Source: CAITJF01 sp032654645 (GTDB taxonomy: Bacteria; Pseudomonadota; Gammaproteobacteria; Burkholderiales; Gallionellaceae). Taken from it: a DNA stretch of 64,000 bases. The notes beneath the pieces were generated by a model that was not told the origin of the DNA, did not search any database, and was given only the letters and a program-made list of their open reading frames with translations. Shown here one piece after another: positions 23,556 to 32,528 of this stretch. Each line of letters opens with the position of its first letter. The first letter of the stretch is position 1. The position numbers and the translations under genes are program-made. The stretch lies in NCBI GenBank assembly GCA_032654645.1, contig JAULAW010000005.1:62001-126000 (forward strand). Direction: 5' to 3'.

Positions 23556-25402
23556 CGGATATTCCATCTAGCCCAAGGCGATATATCGCTACAAGACATT
23601 GAGTTTAAATAAAATTACTGACTTTCCGCAAAAGAGCTTACTGCCTACATTGAGCTGCTCCAGCAGGAAACGTTAGGCCGAGTGCATTGAGTATCCGAGA
23701 TTGGAGCGCATCGGGTTGTGGCAAGCGGGTGAACGATACTTCATTTGACTCGTAATGTAGGTAGGTCAGACGAGACAGTGCGACGAGCGCATCATCGATT
23801 GTCACCGCCTCTGTGCCGGTAGCGATCTTGCCCATGGCCTCATGCAGCAGGCCTTCAAAAGCGCGGGCGATTTTTAGTGACAGCATGGTCACAAACACAT
23901 GCGCTCTGGTTCGCTCGGCGTTCCGCAAAAAGATAGGGCGCACTTCCAGCAAGCCGGTTTTCATGGTGCGGAAATCCCGCTCGACTTTCTGCAAATCACC
24001 GTAGCGCGCGTGAACCGTCGCAGCTTGCATGTGTTCCGGGCTCACATCGGTTTCCAGGCAGTAACACCCATCAAGCAAGGCGGCATTCTGCATGAGCGCT
24101 TGATCGGTGTCGCAAGATATTTTGCGATCTTCAACGCCGAGCGACAGCGTGACAAACGCGGTGAGCTTGTGGCTTTTTACCCAGCGCTGCAACCGCGCCA
24201 ACCCGGCTTCGGCATTGGCGCGAGGATGCTCGCCGGCAAAGGTGTTGCGCGCCGCTATTTTTTCTTGCAAGGTGGCGAGCTTATCCTTGCGGCGCAACGC
24301 TTCGCGATCACGCGTCTGATCGTTGCGGCGCAGAATGAGCCGTTTGTCGCCATGCTCGGCTTCACAGATTTCGCTATCGAACAGATCTGCTTGCAGGACG
24401 CCGCTTTTGAGCAGGGTGCGAATCTGCGCATCCGTCAGGGCGGTAATGTAGTGCCAGCCCTTTCCTTCTAGCGCCAATTTTCCTTTGGCCTTGATCATGC
24501 CACGGTCGCCCACCATCACGACTTCGTCGATTTTGAACTGCTCCTTCAGCAGGCGGATTTGCTCCGCCACGGTGCTGGGGTCGGCGGTGTTGCCTTCGAA
24601 CACTCGCACTGCCAGCGGCTCGCCGTCATCCGCGGTCAGCAGCCCGATCACGATCTGCTGCTTGCCGCTTTTTTTATCGCGGTTGTAGCCGTGGGCGGCC
24701 AGTTCATTTTGCTCGCCTTCCAGATAGCTCGAGGTCACGTCATAGAGCACCAGCAACGGTGTGCGCCCCGCGCGCTTCACGTGCTCGCGGTAAAGGCGCT
24801 GCTCGATCTTGGCCTGCCGCGCAGCAAGCCAATCCAGCGCGCCGTACAAGTTGTTTTCATCAAAGGCTGACAGGCCCAGGATGTCCGCCGTAGCGTGCTG
24901 TTTTGCCCAGCGCACGGCGGACAGTCGCGAACCCGCATGACCGATGCGCGCCAACACCAGAAATAGCACCCTGAGCGCTTCCTGGCTTTTGCCTAATGCG
25001 CCAGAGATACCGAGGCGGTCGGCGAGTTGTTTGAGGGCGAATAGAACGCCGAATATTTCGCCCGATACCGGGTCGCCACCAGATGCGAACTCGCCCTTCA
25101 ATGCCGAGCGCATGGCTTCGACAACGGCGGGGTTCCAGTTCGTCACGTTGGCGAGCGTATGCGTCTTGACCTTCCCGTCTTCGCGATAGCTTTCGCGCAA
25201 AAGGATTGCGGGCGGGGAGTTCCGGTTGGGGATTGAGGTCAGATACATGACTATGTATTTTACATACAAAGCAGGTTATTGCAAGCAACTTTAGCTTTAG
25301 TTTGCTAATTACATGCCTACAATAAAATTAAAAAACCTCAAGAAACAGGGTCAAGCTCAATTGAATCAATGCATTGATGAAAATTGACTGGTGGAAGATC
25401 CG
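23556..25402. mobile_element. IS1634-type element, copy 1 (minus orientation)
   Basis: 1847 bp with ends CGGATATTCCATC and GGTGGAAGATCCG (imperfect inverted repeats), flanked by TCCGA at 23551-23555 and 25403-25407. It is nearly identical to the copies at 40367 and 61413. It is inserted in the hexaheme cytochrome gene. Confidence 0.92.
23638..25248 (-). CDS. IS1634-family transposase, copy 1
   Basis: A 536-residue DDE transposase from ATG 25248 (MYLTSIPNRNSPP). Candidate catalytic residues are Asp in VLYDVTSSYLEGE, Asp in VMVGDRGMIK and Glu in YGDLQKVERDFRTMKT. The protein is identical to copies 2 and 3. A promoter TTGCAA-16-TAAAAT lies just upstream inside the element. It is probably active. 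Confidence 0.9.
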   Translation of the reverse strand: MYLTSIPNRNSPPAILLRESYREDGKVKTHTLANVTNWNPAVVEAMRSALKGEFASGGDPVSGEIFGVLFALKQLADRLGISGALGKSQEALRVLFLVLARIGHAGSRLSAVRWAKQHATADILGLSAFDENNLYGALDWLAARQAKIEQRLYREHVKRAGRTPLLVLYDVTSSYLEGEQNELAAHGYNRDKKSGKQQIVIGLLTADDGEPLAVRVFEGNTADPSTVAEQIRLLKEQFKIDEVVMVGDRGMIKAKGKLALEGKGWHYITALTDAQIRTLLKSGVLQADLFDSEICEAEHGDKRLILRRNDQTRDREALRRKDKLATLQEKIAARNTFAGEHPRANAEAGLARLQRWVKSHKLTAFVTLSLGVEDRKISCDTDQALMQNAALLDGCYCLETDVSPEHMQAATVHARYGDLQKVERDFRTMKTGLLEVRPIFLRNAERTRAHVFVTMLSLKIARAFEGLLHEAMGKIATGTEAVTIDDALVALSRLTYLHYESNEVSFTRLPQPDALQSRILNALGLTFPAGAAQCRQ

Positions 25403-26859
25403 TCCGACGACAAACCCATGGTTTCCATCGGCCAGGATGCCGTCAAGGCCGGCTCCGCCATTTCTTCGCGGTGCATTAGTTGCCATGGCGCAAGTCGCAG
25501 CACCTCCAAAAACGAACTCATCCCCGTGCTCGCCGCCATGCCGCCGGAATATTTCATCCCTTCATTGAAGAGCTATTCCAACGGCAAGCGCAAGCACGAT
25601 GTGATGAAAATTTTCGGCTCGCTCAAGGAGGATGAAATCCGGCAGCTTGCCGCCTATTACGCCGTGCAGTCGCCCTTGAGCCAGCCCCGCCCGGGTAAAG
25701 GCAACGCCAAGGCCGGCGAGATGGTCGCCGGAGCGTGCGCCGGATGCCACGGCATTGACGGCAACGCCTTGAACCCGGAAATCCCCAGCCTGGCGGGCCA
25801 GCCGGCGGAATACTTGATCAAGGCTATGAAGGATTATCGCGATGGCCGCCGCAACGACCCCCTGATGGCCGCTGCGGTGCGAAAAATGCAGGATGAGAGC
25901 ATCGCCAATCTGGCGGCTTACTATGCCACCCAGAAGCTGGAATCCCCTCTGCATCTGACAGGACAAGGATCTGGGCAATTTTCCCCCGTCGCTGATGGGC
26001 GCAAGATTGCCGGCTCATGCGATGGCTGCCACGGCCGGAACGGCAACAGCGTGAAAGCCGGCGTACCCAGCCTTACCGGCTTGCACGAGAAGTATCTGGT
26101 TTCTGCCACCAAGGGCTACCGGGATGGAGCGCGCACGAATGATGTGATGAAAAAAATGGTTGCCCACCTGAGCGATACCGATATTGAGAAGGTCAGTTTT
26201 TTCTATGCGACTCAAATACCGGCATCCGGCAAGCCTGTGCCCAAGGCCGATCTTGCGGCAGGCGAGAAGATCAGCTCTGGCTGCACTTCCTGTCACGGCG
26301 AAAGGGGTGTCAGCGCCGCCCCCGCAACGCCGAGTCTGGCCGGGCAGGACGCAGGCTATTTGGCAGCGGCAACCCGGGACTATGCCAGCGGCGCCCGCGG
26401 CAACGAAGCCATGTCCGGGCCGTCCAAGGGGCTGAAGCCGGATGAGATCATAAACGTGACGGCATACTTTGCCTCGCTCAAGGCGGCCAAACCTGACACC
26501 ACGCTTCCGTTATCGCCGCAATTCTCCATCGTCCAAAAGTGCAACCGTTGCCACGGCGAGAATGGCAGGAGCACAGAACCCGGCATACCGAGCCTTGCGG
26601 GCCAGTCTGAAGCCTATCTGGTGCTTGCGCTCAAGGAATATCAGGAAGAGACGCGCAAGCAACACATCATGAATGCCATGTCCGAAGTGCTGAGCCTGGT
26701 GGAAATGAAGGCGATTGCGGCTTTTTACTCACAGCAATAATTGGTAGTCGGCAACACCCTTTACCGCTCGGAATCGGGCGTCATTTCATGGCTTTCAACG
26801 ATTCGCCCTCTCGTTTAACCGGACTGTAGTGATCTAATATCTTCTGGGTATTGAGTGCG

Positions 26860-26885
26860 TTACCAAACAGTTACGATGCGCTACC
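26860..26885 (+). promoter_or_regulatory. Putative upstream activator site, copy C
   Basis: TTACCAAACAG TTACGATGCGC TACC, identical to copy B over this stretch, 192 bp upstream of the arxA sigma-54 promoter. Confidence 0.5.
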
Positions 26886-27051
26886 AGATCATCCCATTCG
26901 CCAGGCTTCTTTTGGCGAAAATATCTGGCTTGAGTATGGTCACCTTACACACGCAATGCCCTTGAATATCTTTGCCTACAGTACCAAAAGCGCCGCCACC
27001 ACTCGACTTTTGCTTTCCAGCAAATGTTCAATTCAAAGGGCTAAAACTTAC

Positions 27052-27066
27052 TGGCACAGCTATTGC
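27052..27066 (+). promoter_or_regulatory. Sigma-54 promoter C of the arxABCD operon (TGGCACAGCTATTGC)
   Basis: GG at 27053-27054 and GC at 27065-27066 with 10-base spacing. It lies 75 bp upstream of the arxA ATG. The regulator gene arxR in this window encodes a sigma-54 activator, so control of this promoter by ArxR is a well-founded inference. Confidence 0.88.
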
Positions 27067-27140
27067 AATATCACGACTGTTATCTGCTTTATCTGCCCCG
27101 GTTCTGCCGGAGTATTCAACAACAACAAGGAGGATGTGGA

Positions 27141-29645
27141 ATGAATATCCTGAAGAATATCCTGGAATTAAAAATATCCCGGCGCCGTTTTCTGCAGGCA
27201 ACAGGCACGGTTGGAGCAGCAGGAGCGGTCGGTTTGGGGGGGAGCAAGCTGGAGGGGTTCTCCACGCTGTCCAAAGCACATGCGGCAGCCGAGCCATCGT
27301 CTGGAACTGTCGTAACCAAGAGCTTCTGTGCCCAGTGCCCGGCGCGTTGCGGCATTGACGTTTATACTACCAACGGCAGGGTGCATGCCATTTATGGCAA
27401 TAACGACCATCCCATCGCGAACGGCAAGCTGTGCCCGAAGGGGCACTTGGGTACATACATGCTCTATGACCCGGACCGTATCAAGGGTCCCATGAAGCGC
27501 ACCAATCCGAACAAGGGCCGTGATGAAGATCCCAAGTTCGTTCCCATCCCATGGGATGAGGCTTTCAAGATAGTCGCCGATCGCCTGAACGTGCTGCGCG
27601 ACAAGGGTGAATCCCACCGCTTCGGCTTGTTCTTCGGCCGCGGCTGGGGTGCATCCGATGTGGGCGTAAACATAAACGAATTCGGCAAGCTTTATGGGTC
27701 ACCCAATGCGCCGATCGGCCACTCCTCAATCTGCTCGGACGGTTCGGTGCTGGCTAAGGCTTGTACGGATGGCAACGCCTCGTACAGTTCATATGATTAC
27801 GCCCACGCCAACTGCCTGTTCATATTTGGCGCAAACTATCTGGAAGCGTTCCGCCCGTATAACAACAACATGCAGCAATGGGGCTACATGCGCGGCGTGA
27901 AGACACCCAAAACGCGGATCATCGCTGTTGATGTGCATATGAACCAGACACTTGCCGCCTGCGATAGGGCCATGATGATCAAGCCGGGAACCGATGGCGC
28001 CTTGGCGCTGGCTGTAGCACACGTGATCCTGACCGAAGGCCTGTGGGAAAAATCTTTCGTGGGTAATTTCAAGGACGGCGTGAATCATTTCTGGGCCGGC
28101 GAAAAGCTGGAAGAATCTTCCTTCAACGAAAAGTGGGTAAAGGGACTCATTCAGTGGTGGAACACGGAACTCAAGGATCGCACTCCCAAGTGGGCGGAAA
28201 GTGTTACCACCCTATCCGCCGAATCCATCACGGCGGCTGCACGCGAGTTCGGCTCCACCCGCCCGGCTATCGCATTGTTCGAACGTGGCGCTCACACCCA
28301 TAGCAACGGCGTGCTGAACGGCATGGCAATTCACTCGCTGAATGCTTTGGTCGGCTCGCTGTTTGCCGAGGGTGGCATTGCATACCAGATGGGCCCGGCG
28401 TATGGCCCGGCTCCTGCCAAGGCTGACGACTTCATGGACGACTATGCCAAGAGCGGCCCGCACACAAAGATGCCGCGCATCGACCTGAAGGGCCATGAAG
28501 ATGGCTACCTGATGGCCAAGAACATGATTCAGGAAGTTGGCAAGAACCACCTTGCGGGCAAGCCCTACAAACTGGATACCGCACTGTTCTACATGACCAA
28601 CCCAATATTTTCCACTGCAAATTGTGCCAAAGAGTGGGAGGAAGCGGTAAAGAGCATGTTCGTCATTGATACCTCGCCGTTCCCGAGCGAGATCGCCATG
28701 ATGGCGGATCTGATCCTGCCCGACAACACCTATCTCGAACGCTACCAGGATGCACCCACGTATCCGTTCCAGGGCTTCCCGCTGGCCCAGTTGCGCGTCC
28801 CTGCCATCAAGCCGGTTTATGACACCAAGACATTTGCCGACGTGCTGATCCAGATCGGCAGCCGCATCAAGGGGCCAACCAGCGAGTACTTCAAGAAGCT
28901 GGAGAGCGCCGAGAACATCGTGCGCCACCTGGCCAAGGGCTTTGCGGACAATCCCGGTGACAATGGGGTCAAGGATTTTGATTCCTGGAAAGCCAAGGGC
29001 TGCTGGTTCAAGAAACCCTATCACTGGCGCCAGGTGCGCGGCGAATTCTTCGAGTGGGACGGCAATGGATGGAACAAGCCGATGAAGCCCGAAGAAGTAA
29101 AGGACAAGTTGCTCAAGACCGACTCGGGCAAGTTCGAGTTCGTCTCCTCTTACATGGAACACAAGAAGGACTGGATACTCAAGGCCACGGGCCGTTCCGC
29201 CGAGAAGTACAATATGCCGCACTGGGAAGAGCCCAAGTATACCGGTGGCGGCGACCTGCATTTCGTTTCGCCGAAGACCGCGATGCACGCGGAGGGTCGC
29301 ACGGCCAACATCCCTCACGCCATTGCACTGTTCCAGCCAGCAAACGGCGGAAAAATTCAGGCAGTAGCCGAGGTGCATCCCAGCGTGGCCAGCACCAAAG
29401 GTTTCAAGAACGGTGACCACATCAGGATCAAGTCCTCGATGGGCGAGATTATCGCCATCGCCCGCGTGACCGAACTCACCCGCCCCGACACCATCGTGTT
29501 GCCTTTTGAACACGGGCACTGGGCTTGGGGGCGTTGGGCCAAGGGTCGAGGCGCCAATCCCGACTATATCCTGGTACAGCAATCCGACCGCATTTCCGGT
29601 ATGCAGAATTTTTACACCGGAAAAGTCACGGTCGAGCGTGCTTAA
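27141..29645 (+). CDS. arxA: Arsenite oxidase large subunit ArxA (molybdopterin, DMSO reductase family)
   Basis: 834 residues. The Tat signal has RRR at 14-16 (SRRRFLQATG). A 4Fe-4S site is formed by C63, C66, C70 and C98 (CAQCPARC ... LCPKG). The probable molybdenum ligand is C198 in GHSSICSDG, and a molydopterin-dinucleotide-binding domain forms the C-terminus. The sequence FFGRGWGAS at about 165-172 matches the GRGWG motif reported to distinguish ArxA from the respiratory arsenate reductase ArrA. The enzyme would oxidise arsenite to arsenate in the periplasm, coupled to anaerobic respiration or another acceptor. ATG 27141 follows AAGGAGG. It is first in arxABCD, behind sigma-54 promoter C. 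The ArrA alternative is less likely given the motif and the arxXSR genes. Confidence 0.88.
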   Translation: MNILKNILELKISRRRFLQATGTVGAAGAVGLGGSKLEGFSTLSKAHAAAEPSSGTVVTKSFCAQCPARCGIDVYTTNGRVHAIYGNNDHPIANGKLCPKGHLGTYMLYDPDRIKGPMKRTNPNKGRDEDPKFVPIPWDEAFKIVADRLNVLRDKGESHRFGLFFGRGWGASDVGVNINEFGKLYGSPNAPIGHSSICSDGSVLAKACTDGNASYSSYDYAHANCLFIFGANYLEAFRPYNNNMQQWGYMRGVKTPKTRIIAVDVHMNQTLAACDRAMMIKPGTDGALALAVAHVILTEGLWEKSFVGNFKDGVNHFWAGEKLEESSFNEKWVKGLIQWWNTELKDRTPKWAESVTTLSAESITAAAREFGSTRPAIALFERGAHTHSNGVLNGMAIHSLNALVGSLFAEGGIAYQMGPAYGPAPAKADDFMDDYAKSGPHTKMPRIDLKGHEDGYLMAKNMIQEVGKNHLAGKPYKLDTALFYMTNPIFSTANCAKEWEEAVKSMFVIDTSPFPSEIAMMADLILPDNTYLERYQDAPTYPFQGFPLAQLRVPAIKPVYDTKTFADVLIQIGSRIKGPTSEYFKKLESAENIVRHLAKGFADNPGDNGVKDFDSWKAKGCWFKKPYHWRQVRGEFFEWDGNGWNKPMKPEEVKDKLLKTDSGKFEFVSSYMEHKKDWILKATGRSAEKYNMPHWEEPKYTGGGDLHFVSPKTAMHAEGRTANIPHAIALFQPANGGKIQAVAEVHPSVASTKGFKNGDHIRIKSSMGEIIAIARVTELTRPDTIVLPFEHGHWAWGRWAKGRGANPDYILVQQSDRISGMQNFYTGKVTVERA

Positions 29646-29664
29646 CGAATAAGGAGAAACAGAA

Positions 29665-30420
29665 ATGGCTAAATGGGGAATGGTAATTGACCTGGACAAA
29701 TGCACCGGGTGCCAGGCATGCAGCACCGCCTGCCAGATGGAGAACAACCGCCTGCCCGGCGAGAACTATCAGGACGTCCTGTATTACACCGAAGGCACTC
29801 AGCCGACGCCGGTGCTGAAGTGGTTCCCTCGGCCCTGCATGCATTGCGAGGAACCATCCTGCATGCATGTTTGCCCGACCAAGGCGACCTTCAAGACCGA
29901 GGACGGCGTGGTGCTGATTGACTGGAACAGGTGTATCGGCTGCAAGTACTGCATGATCGCCTGCCCTTACGGCGTGCGCTTCTATACGGACGAAAAACCG
30001 CTGATCGAGCCCAACATCAAGGGTGTGTTCCAAGGCGAGGGCGACCTGTCGTGGAATCCACCCTACAAAGGGCCGCAGCAGGACAATGCCCACGGCGTCG
30101 GCATCCAGCCGCACGGCGTGGTGTCCAAGTGCACCTTCTGTTACCACAAGATCAGCAAGGCGCCCAAGGGTATTGCCGATTTGTCCAACGACGACGCAGC
30201 CAATCGCGAATATGTGCCAGCCTGCGTTCGCACCTGCCCGCCTACTGCCCGCTACTTTGGCGACCTGGACAATCCCAAGTCCAACGTCAATCGGCTGATT
30301 TCAGACAAACGCGGTGTTCGTCTGCTGGATCACACCGGCAACAAGCCCCAGGTGTACTACCTCTCGGGTGGTGCGGGTCCGGCTGTGCCGAGTGGTCGTG
30401 GCGGCGCCAACAAAGCTTAA
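29665..30420 (+). CDS. arxB: Arsenite oxidase Fe-S subunit ArxB
   Basis: 251 residues with four 4Fe-4S motifs: CTGCQACSTAC, CMHCEEPSCMHVCP, CIGCKYCMIACP and CTFCYHK ... CVRTCPP. It has no signal of its own and should be exported as a complex with Tat-targeted ArxA. It wires the molybdenum centre to the membrane subunit ArxC. It starts 19 bp after arxA with AAGGAG upstream. Length and order (A-B-C-D) match known arx operons. Confidence 0.9.
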   Translation: MAKWGMVIDLDKCTGCQACSTACQMENNRLPGENYQDVLYYTEGTQPTPVLKWFPRPCMHCEEPSCMHVCPTKATFKTEDGVVLIDWNRCIGCKYCMIACPYGVRFYTDEKPLIEPNIKGVFQGEGDLSWNPPYKGPQQDNAHGVGIQPHGVVSKCTFCYHKISKAPKGIADLSNDDAANREYVPACVRTCPPTARYFGDLDNPKSNVNRLISDKRGVRLLDHTGNKPQVYYLSGGAGPAVPSGRGGANKA

Positions 30421-30433
30421 GGAGGGATTACCC

Positions 30434-31558
30434 ATGAGCACACAACAAGTGAAAGGGCCGGTCAATACGGCCATGATGGCAGGAATGGCGGCGTTGGTCA
30501 TTGGCGGGGGATTGGCTCTTGCCAACCTGATGAGCAGTGGTCATGCTGCTTTCAATACCAGTAGCAGTGGCATTACTTGGGGACTGCCGGTGGTCGGGTA
30601 CGTTTTTTTCGTACTGACCTCAACGGGTCTCACGTTTGTCGCGTCGCTGGCGATGGTGTTCGGGTTCAAGGAGTTCTACCCGATCGCCAAGCGTTGCATC
30701 TGGCTGGCGCTGGTGACCCTGATTGCCGGGTTTACCTGTCTGGCGCTGGAACTGGGACATCCGTTCCGCATGCTCTGGGCGATTCCAGCGTCATTCCAGT
30801 ACTTGTCGCCGCTCAACTGGATGGGCGTGTTCTATGCAGCCTACATGGTACTGTTGCTGCTCAAGTTCCAGAAAGTCAATGGCGGCGACTGGGATAGTTC
30901 CAGCAGCAGGACATTGGGTATTGCATCCTTTGCCGCCGTGGTTATCGCCCACGGCACCCTGGGCGGCGTATTCGGCGCAATGGCCATGCGTCCGATGTGG
31001 TACGGCCCGATAATCCCGCTGTACTTCCTGCTCACGGCTGCGGTATCCGGTGCTGCCTTTGCGGTGTTGATCACCTATCTCACCTATGGCAATGAGAACT
31101 TCATGCCTGCCAAGGTGAAGGCCCTGATGACTGGTGCCATGCCCAAGGTGTTTGCAGCGGTTCTGGCCGTCGTCATCCTGGCGGTGGTGTCCCGCACGGT
31201 GATCGGCCTGTGGACCAATGCAGACGGCATGCAGGTGTGGGATCACATCGTGGCTTCGCCTGGGTACTGGATCGAGTTGGGGCTCATGGTGGTGGCGTTC
31301 TTCATGCTCTTGAAGGGTGGCTCGCCTTACGTTCCCTCCATCATGGTCATCGTTTCGCTATTCATCGGGCGTTACGAGTTCGTCGTCGGTGGTCAGATGG
31401 TTCCCCTGTTCAAGGGTTCATGGGTAACGGGTCTGATAGACTACACGCCCTCGCTGACCGAGTGGATGATAGTGCTCCTGGCGGTGGGCATCGTTCTGGC
31501 CGGCTGGGCTTTCGGGGAAAAAGCGCTCAATCTTGCGGCTGAACCTGCCGAGAAGTAA
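30434..31558 (+). CDS. arxC: Arsenite oxidase membrane subunit ArxC (NrfD-type)
   Basis: 374 residues with about nine to ten membrane helices, of the NrfD/PsrC family. ATG 30434 follows GGAGGG. The loop LELGHPFRMLWAIP is similar to the LHMGRP..H loop of NrfD proteins. It would deliver electrons from ArxB to the quinone pool. It begins 13 bp after arxB. A paralogue-like NrfD protein is encoded at 19438, so two quinone-reactive membrane subunits are present in the island. Confidence 0.9.
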   Translation: MSTQQVKGPVNTAMMAGMAALVIGGGLALANLMSSGHAAFNTSSSGITWGLPVVGYVFFVLTSTGLTFVASLAMVFGFKEFYPIAKRCIWLALVTLIAGFTCLALELGHPFRMLWAIPASFQYLSPLNWMGVFYAAYMVLLLLKFQKVNGGDWDSSSSRTLGIASFAAVVIAHGTLGGVFGAMAMRPMWYGPIIPLYFLLTAAVSGAAFAVLITYLTYGNENFMPAKVKALMTGAMPKVFAAVLAVVILAVVSRTVIGLWTNADGMQVWDHIVASPGYWIELGLMVVAFFMLLKGGSPYVPSIMVIVSLFIGRYEFVVGGQMVPLFKGSWVTGLIDYTPSLTEWMIVLLAVGIVLAGWAFGEKALNLAAEPAEK

Positions 31559-31586
31559 AAAGCGTTTACCGTTTAGCTTTACTTGG

Positions 31587-31618
31587 ATCGCCGGAGGGGG
31601 CACGCTTCCTCCGGCGAT
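31587..31618 (+). terminator. Strong stem-loop between arxC and arxD
   Basis: ATCGCCGGAGG (31587-31597) pairs perfectly with CCTCCGGCGAT (31608-31618) around a 10-nt loop, followed by TTCATT rather than a full T-run. It could attenuate transcription or stabilise the arxABC message, lowering output of the chaperone gene. Confidence 0.45.
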
Positions 31619-31643
31619 TTCATTCCCGATCCTGGATGCTAAA

Positions 31644-32513
31644 ATGATGAACATGATTGATCCTCTGACACCCTCGCTTCTGCAAGAGCGTAGCGAATTT
31701 TACCTGACCTTGGCCCAGTCCTTCCTCACGCCGCAGACTGAAGAGCACTACAGAGCCATGGCCGACTATCTGGCGGATGATTTGGCTGATATGGATCGCT
31801 CCCTGGCGTACGGGATCGAAACGCAATTGGATGAACTGCGCGCCGCCATGTCGAGTCTGTCCAGCCACGAAGAATTGCTGGTGGAATATAGCCGCATGTT
31901 CCTGCAGCCACCGCGCGAGGCAACTCTCAATGTTTGTTTTCCTCTGGATGGCGCCATGCTGGGAGGAACCGTATCCGAAATCGAGATTTTTTACCGCAAC
32001 TATGGAGTCGAACGGGGAGACCATTTCAAGGATCTGCCCGACCATGTGTCCGTGCAACTGGAATTTGTTTCTTACCTGTACGGACGCGCGGCGGAGGAGC
32101 TGGAAAGCGGAAAACCGGACACGGAAGCTGAAAAGGCTGCGGGCCATTTCCTGCACGAGTTTGCCAGCCGCTGGGCTCCCCATTTCGAGGACGGAATTGA
32201 AAAGGCAGGCAGGAATCTCAAACTGAAAGCCAACCCCTATCTGCCGCTGGCGCGCATTCTTTCCACCGCCACGGAGCGCGATGCAGCGGCCAATCCGGAT
32301 TGGATCAAAGCCAGAAAACGCGTCGAGGTGGCGATCGAAAAAGCCCGCCTGGAATATGCCAACAAGGGAATTACACCGGAAGACCTGGCTGATATGGAGC
32401 GCAAACTGCGAGAGAAGGGGCTGAGCACCGATCACTTGCACGTGGCTTTGGATAAACGAAATGAGGCCTTGGGGCTGAGCGCCAAATCGCCACCTGATCC
32501 ACGACGGAAGTAA
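31644..32513 (+). CDS. arxD: TorD-family molybdoenzyme chaperone ArxD
   Basis: A 289-residue all-helical cytoplasmic protein of the TorD/DmsD family, recognisable from FYLTLAQSFLTP, the central EYSRMFLQPPR and DHVSVQLEFVSYLY. It binds the Tat signal of ArxA and helps insert the molybdenum cofactor before export. The start is uncertain: ATGs at 31644, 31647 and 31653 are all weakly supported. The C-terminal ~60 residues form an extra charged helix beyond the usual TorD length. It follows arxC by ~85 bp with a stem-loop between. Confidence 0.82.
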   Translation: MMNMIDPLTPSLLQERSEFYLTLAQSFLTPQTEEHYRAMADYLADDLADMDRSLAYGIETQLDELRAAMSSLSSHEELLVEYSRMFLQPPREATLNVCFPLDGAMLGGTVSEIEIFYRNYGVERGDHFKDLPDHVSVQLEFVSYLYGRAAEELESGKPDTEAEKAAGHFLHEFASRWAPHFEDGIEKAGRNLKLKANPYLPLARILSTATERDAAANPDWIKARKRVEVAIEKARLEYANKGITPEDLADMERKLREKGLSTDHLHVALDKRNEALGLSAKSPPDPRRK

Positions 32514-32528
32514 TACCGTCACACAAGG

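Larger units (their letters stand above)
23128..26740 (+). pseudogene. Hexaheme c-type cytochrome lipoprotein, split by an IS1634-type element
   Basis: Codons at 23128-23555 and 25408-26740 belong to one gene. If the IS and one copy of the 5-bp target repeat TCCGA are removed, the frame reads GNKSDDKPMVSIGQ without interruption, giving 586 residues. The protein has a lipoprotein signal (lipobox ALTGC) and six c553-like domains in tandem with heme sites CAPCH, CISCH, CAGCH, CDGCH, CTSCH and CNRCH. Each is followed by a similar PSLAGQ..YL..A...Y..G.R repeat. The 5' piece alone encodes a monoheme lipoprotein ending ten residues into the IS. The 3' piece has no own signal peptide, so five hemes are lost unless the IS excises. 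ATG at 23116 is an alternative start. Confidence 0.88.
26860..27123 (+). repeat. Promoter module copy C
   Basis: Third copy of the module, ending 18 bp before the arxA start. The coding remnant reads LPNSYDALPDHPIRQASFGE and then diverges, and the zinc-ribbon cysteines are lost. The TTACC repeat and the sigma-54 promoter are conserved. The remaining bases of 26741-27140 hold nothing else. Confidence 0.8.

Noticed and set aside
27141..29645. Assignment of the large subunit as respiratory arsenate reductase ArrA
   Set aside because: The GRGWG motif, the A-B-C-D order with an NrfD subunit, and arxXSR nearby favour ArxA. A phylogeny would settle it.
28212..29747. 511-codon open frame antisense to arxA
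   Set aside because: It mirrors the codon structure of arxA, has no ribosome site or family motifs, and arxA is clearly the real gene.
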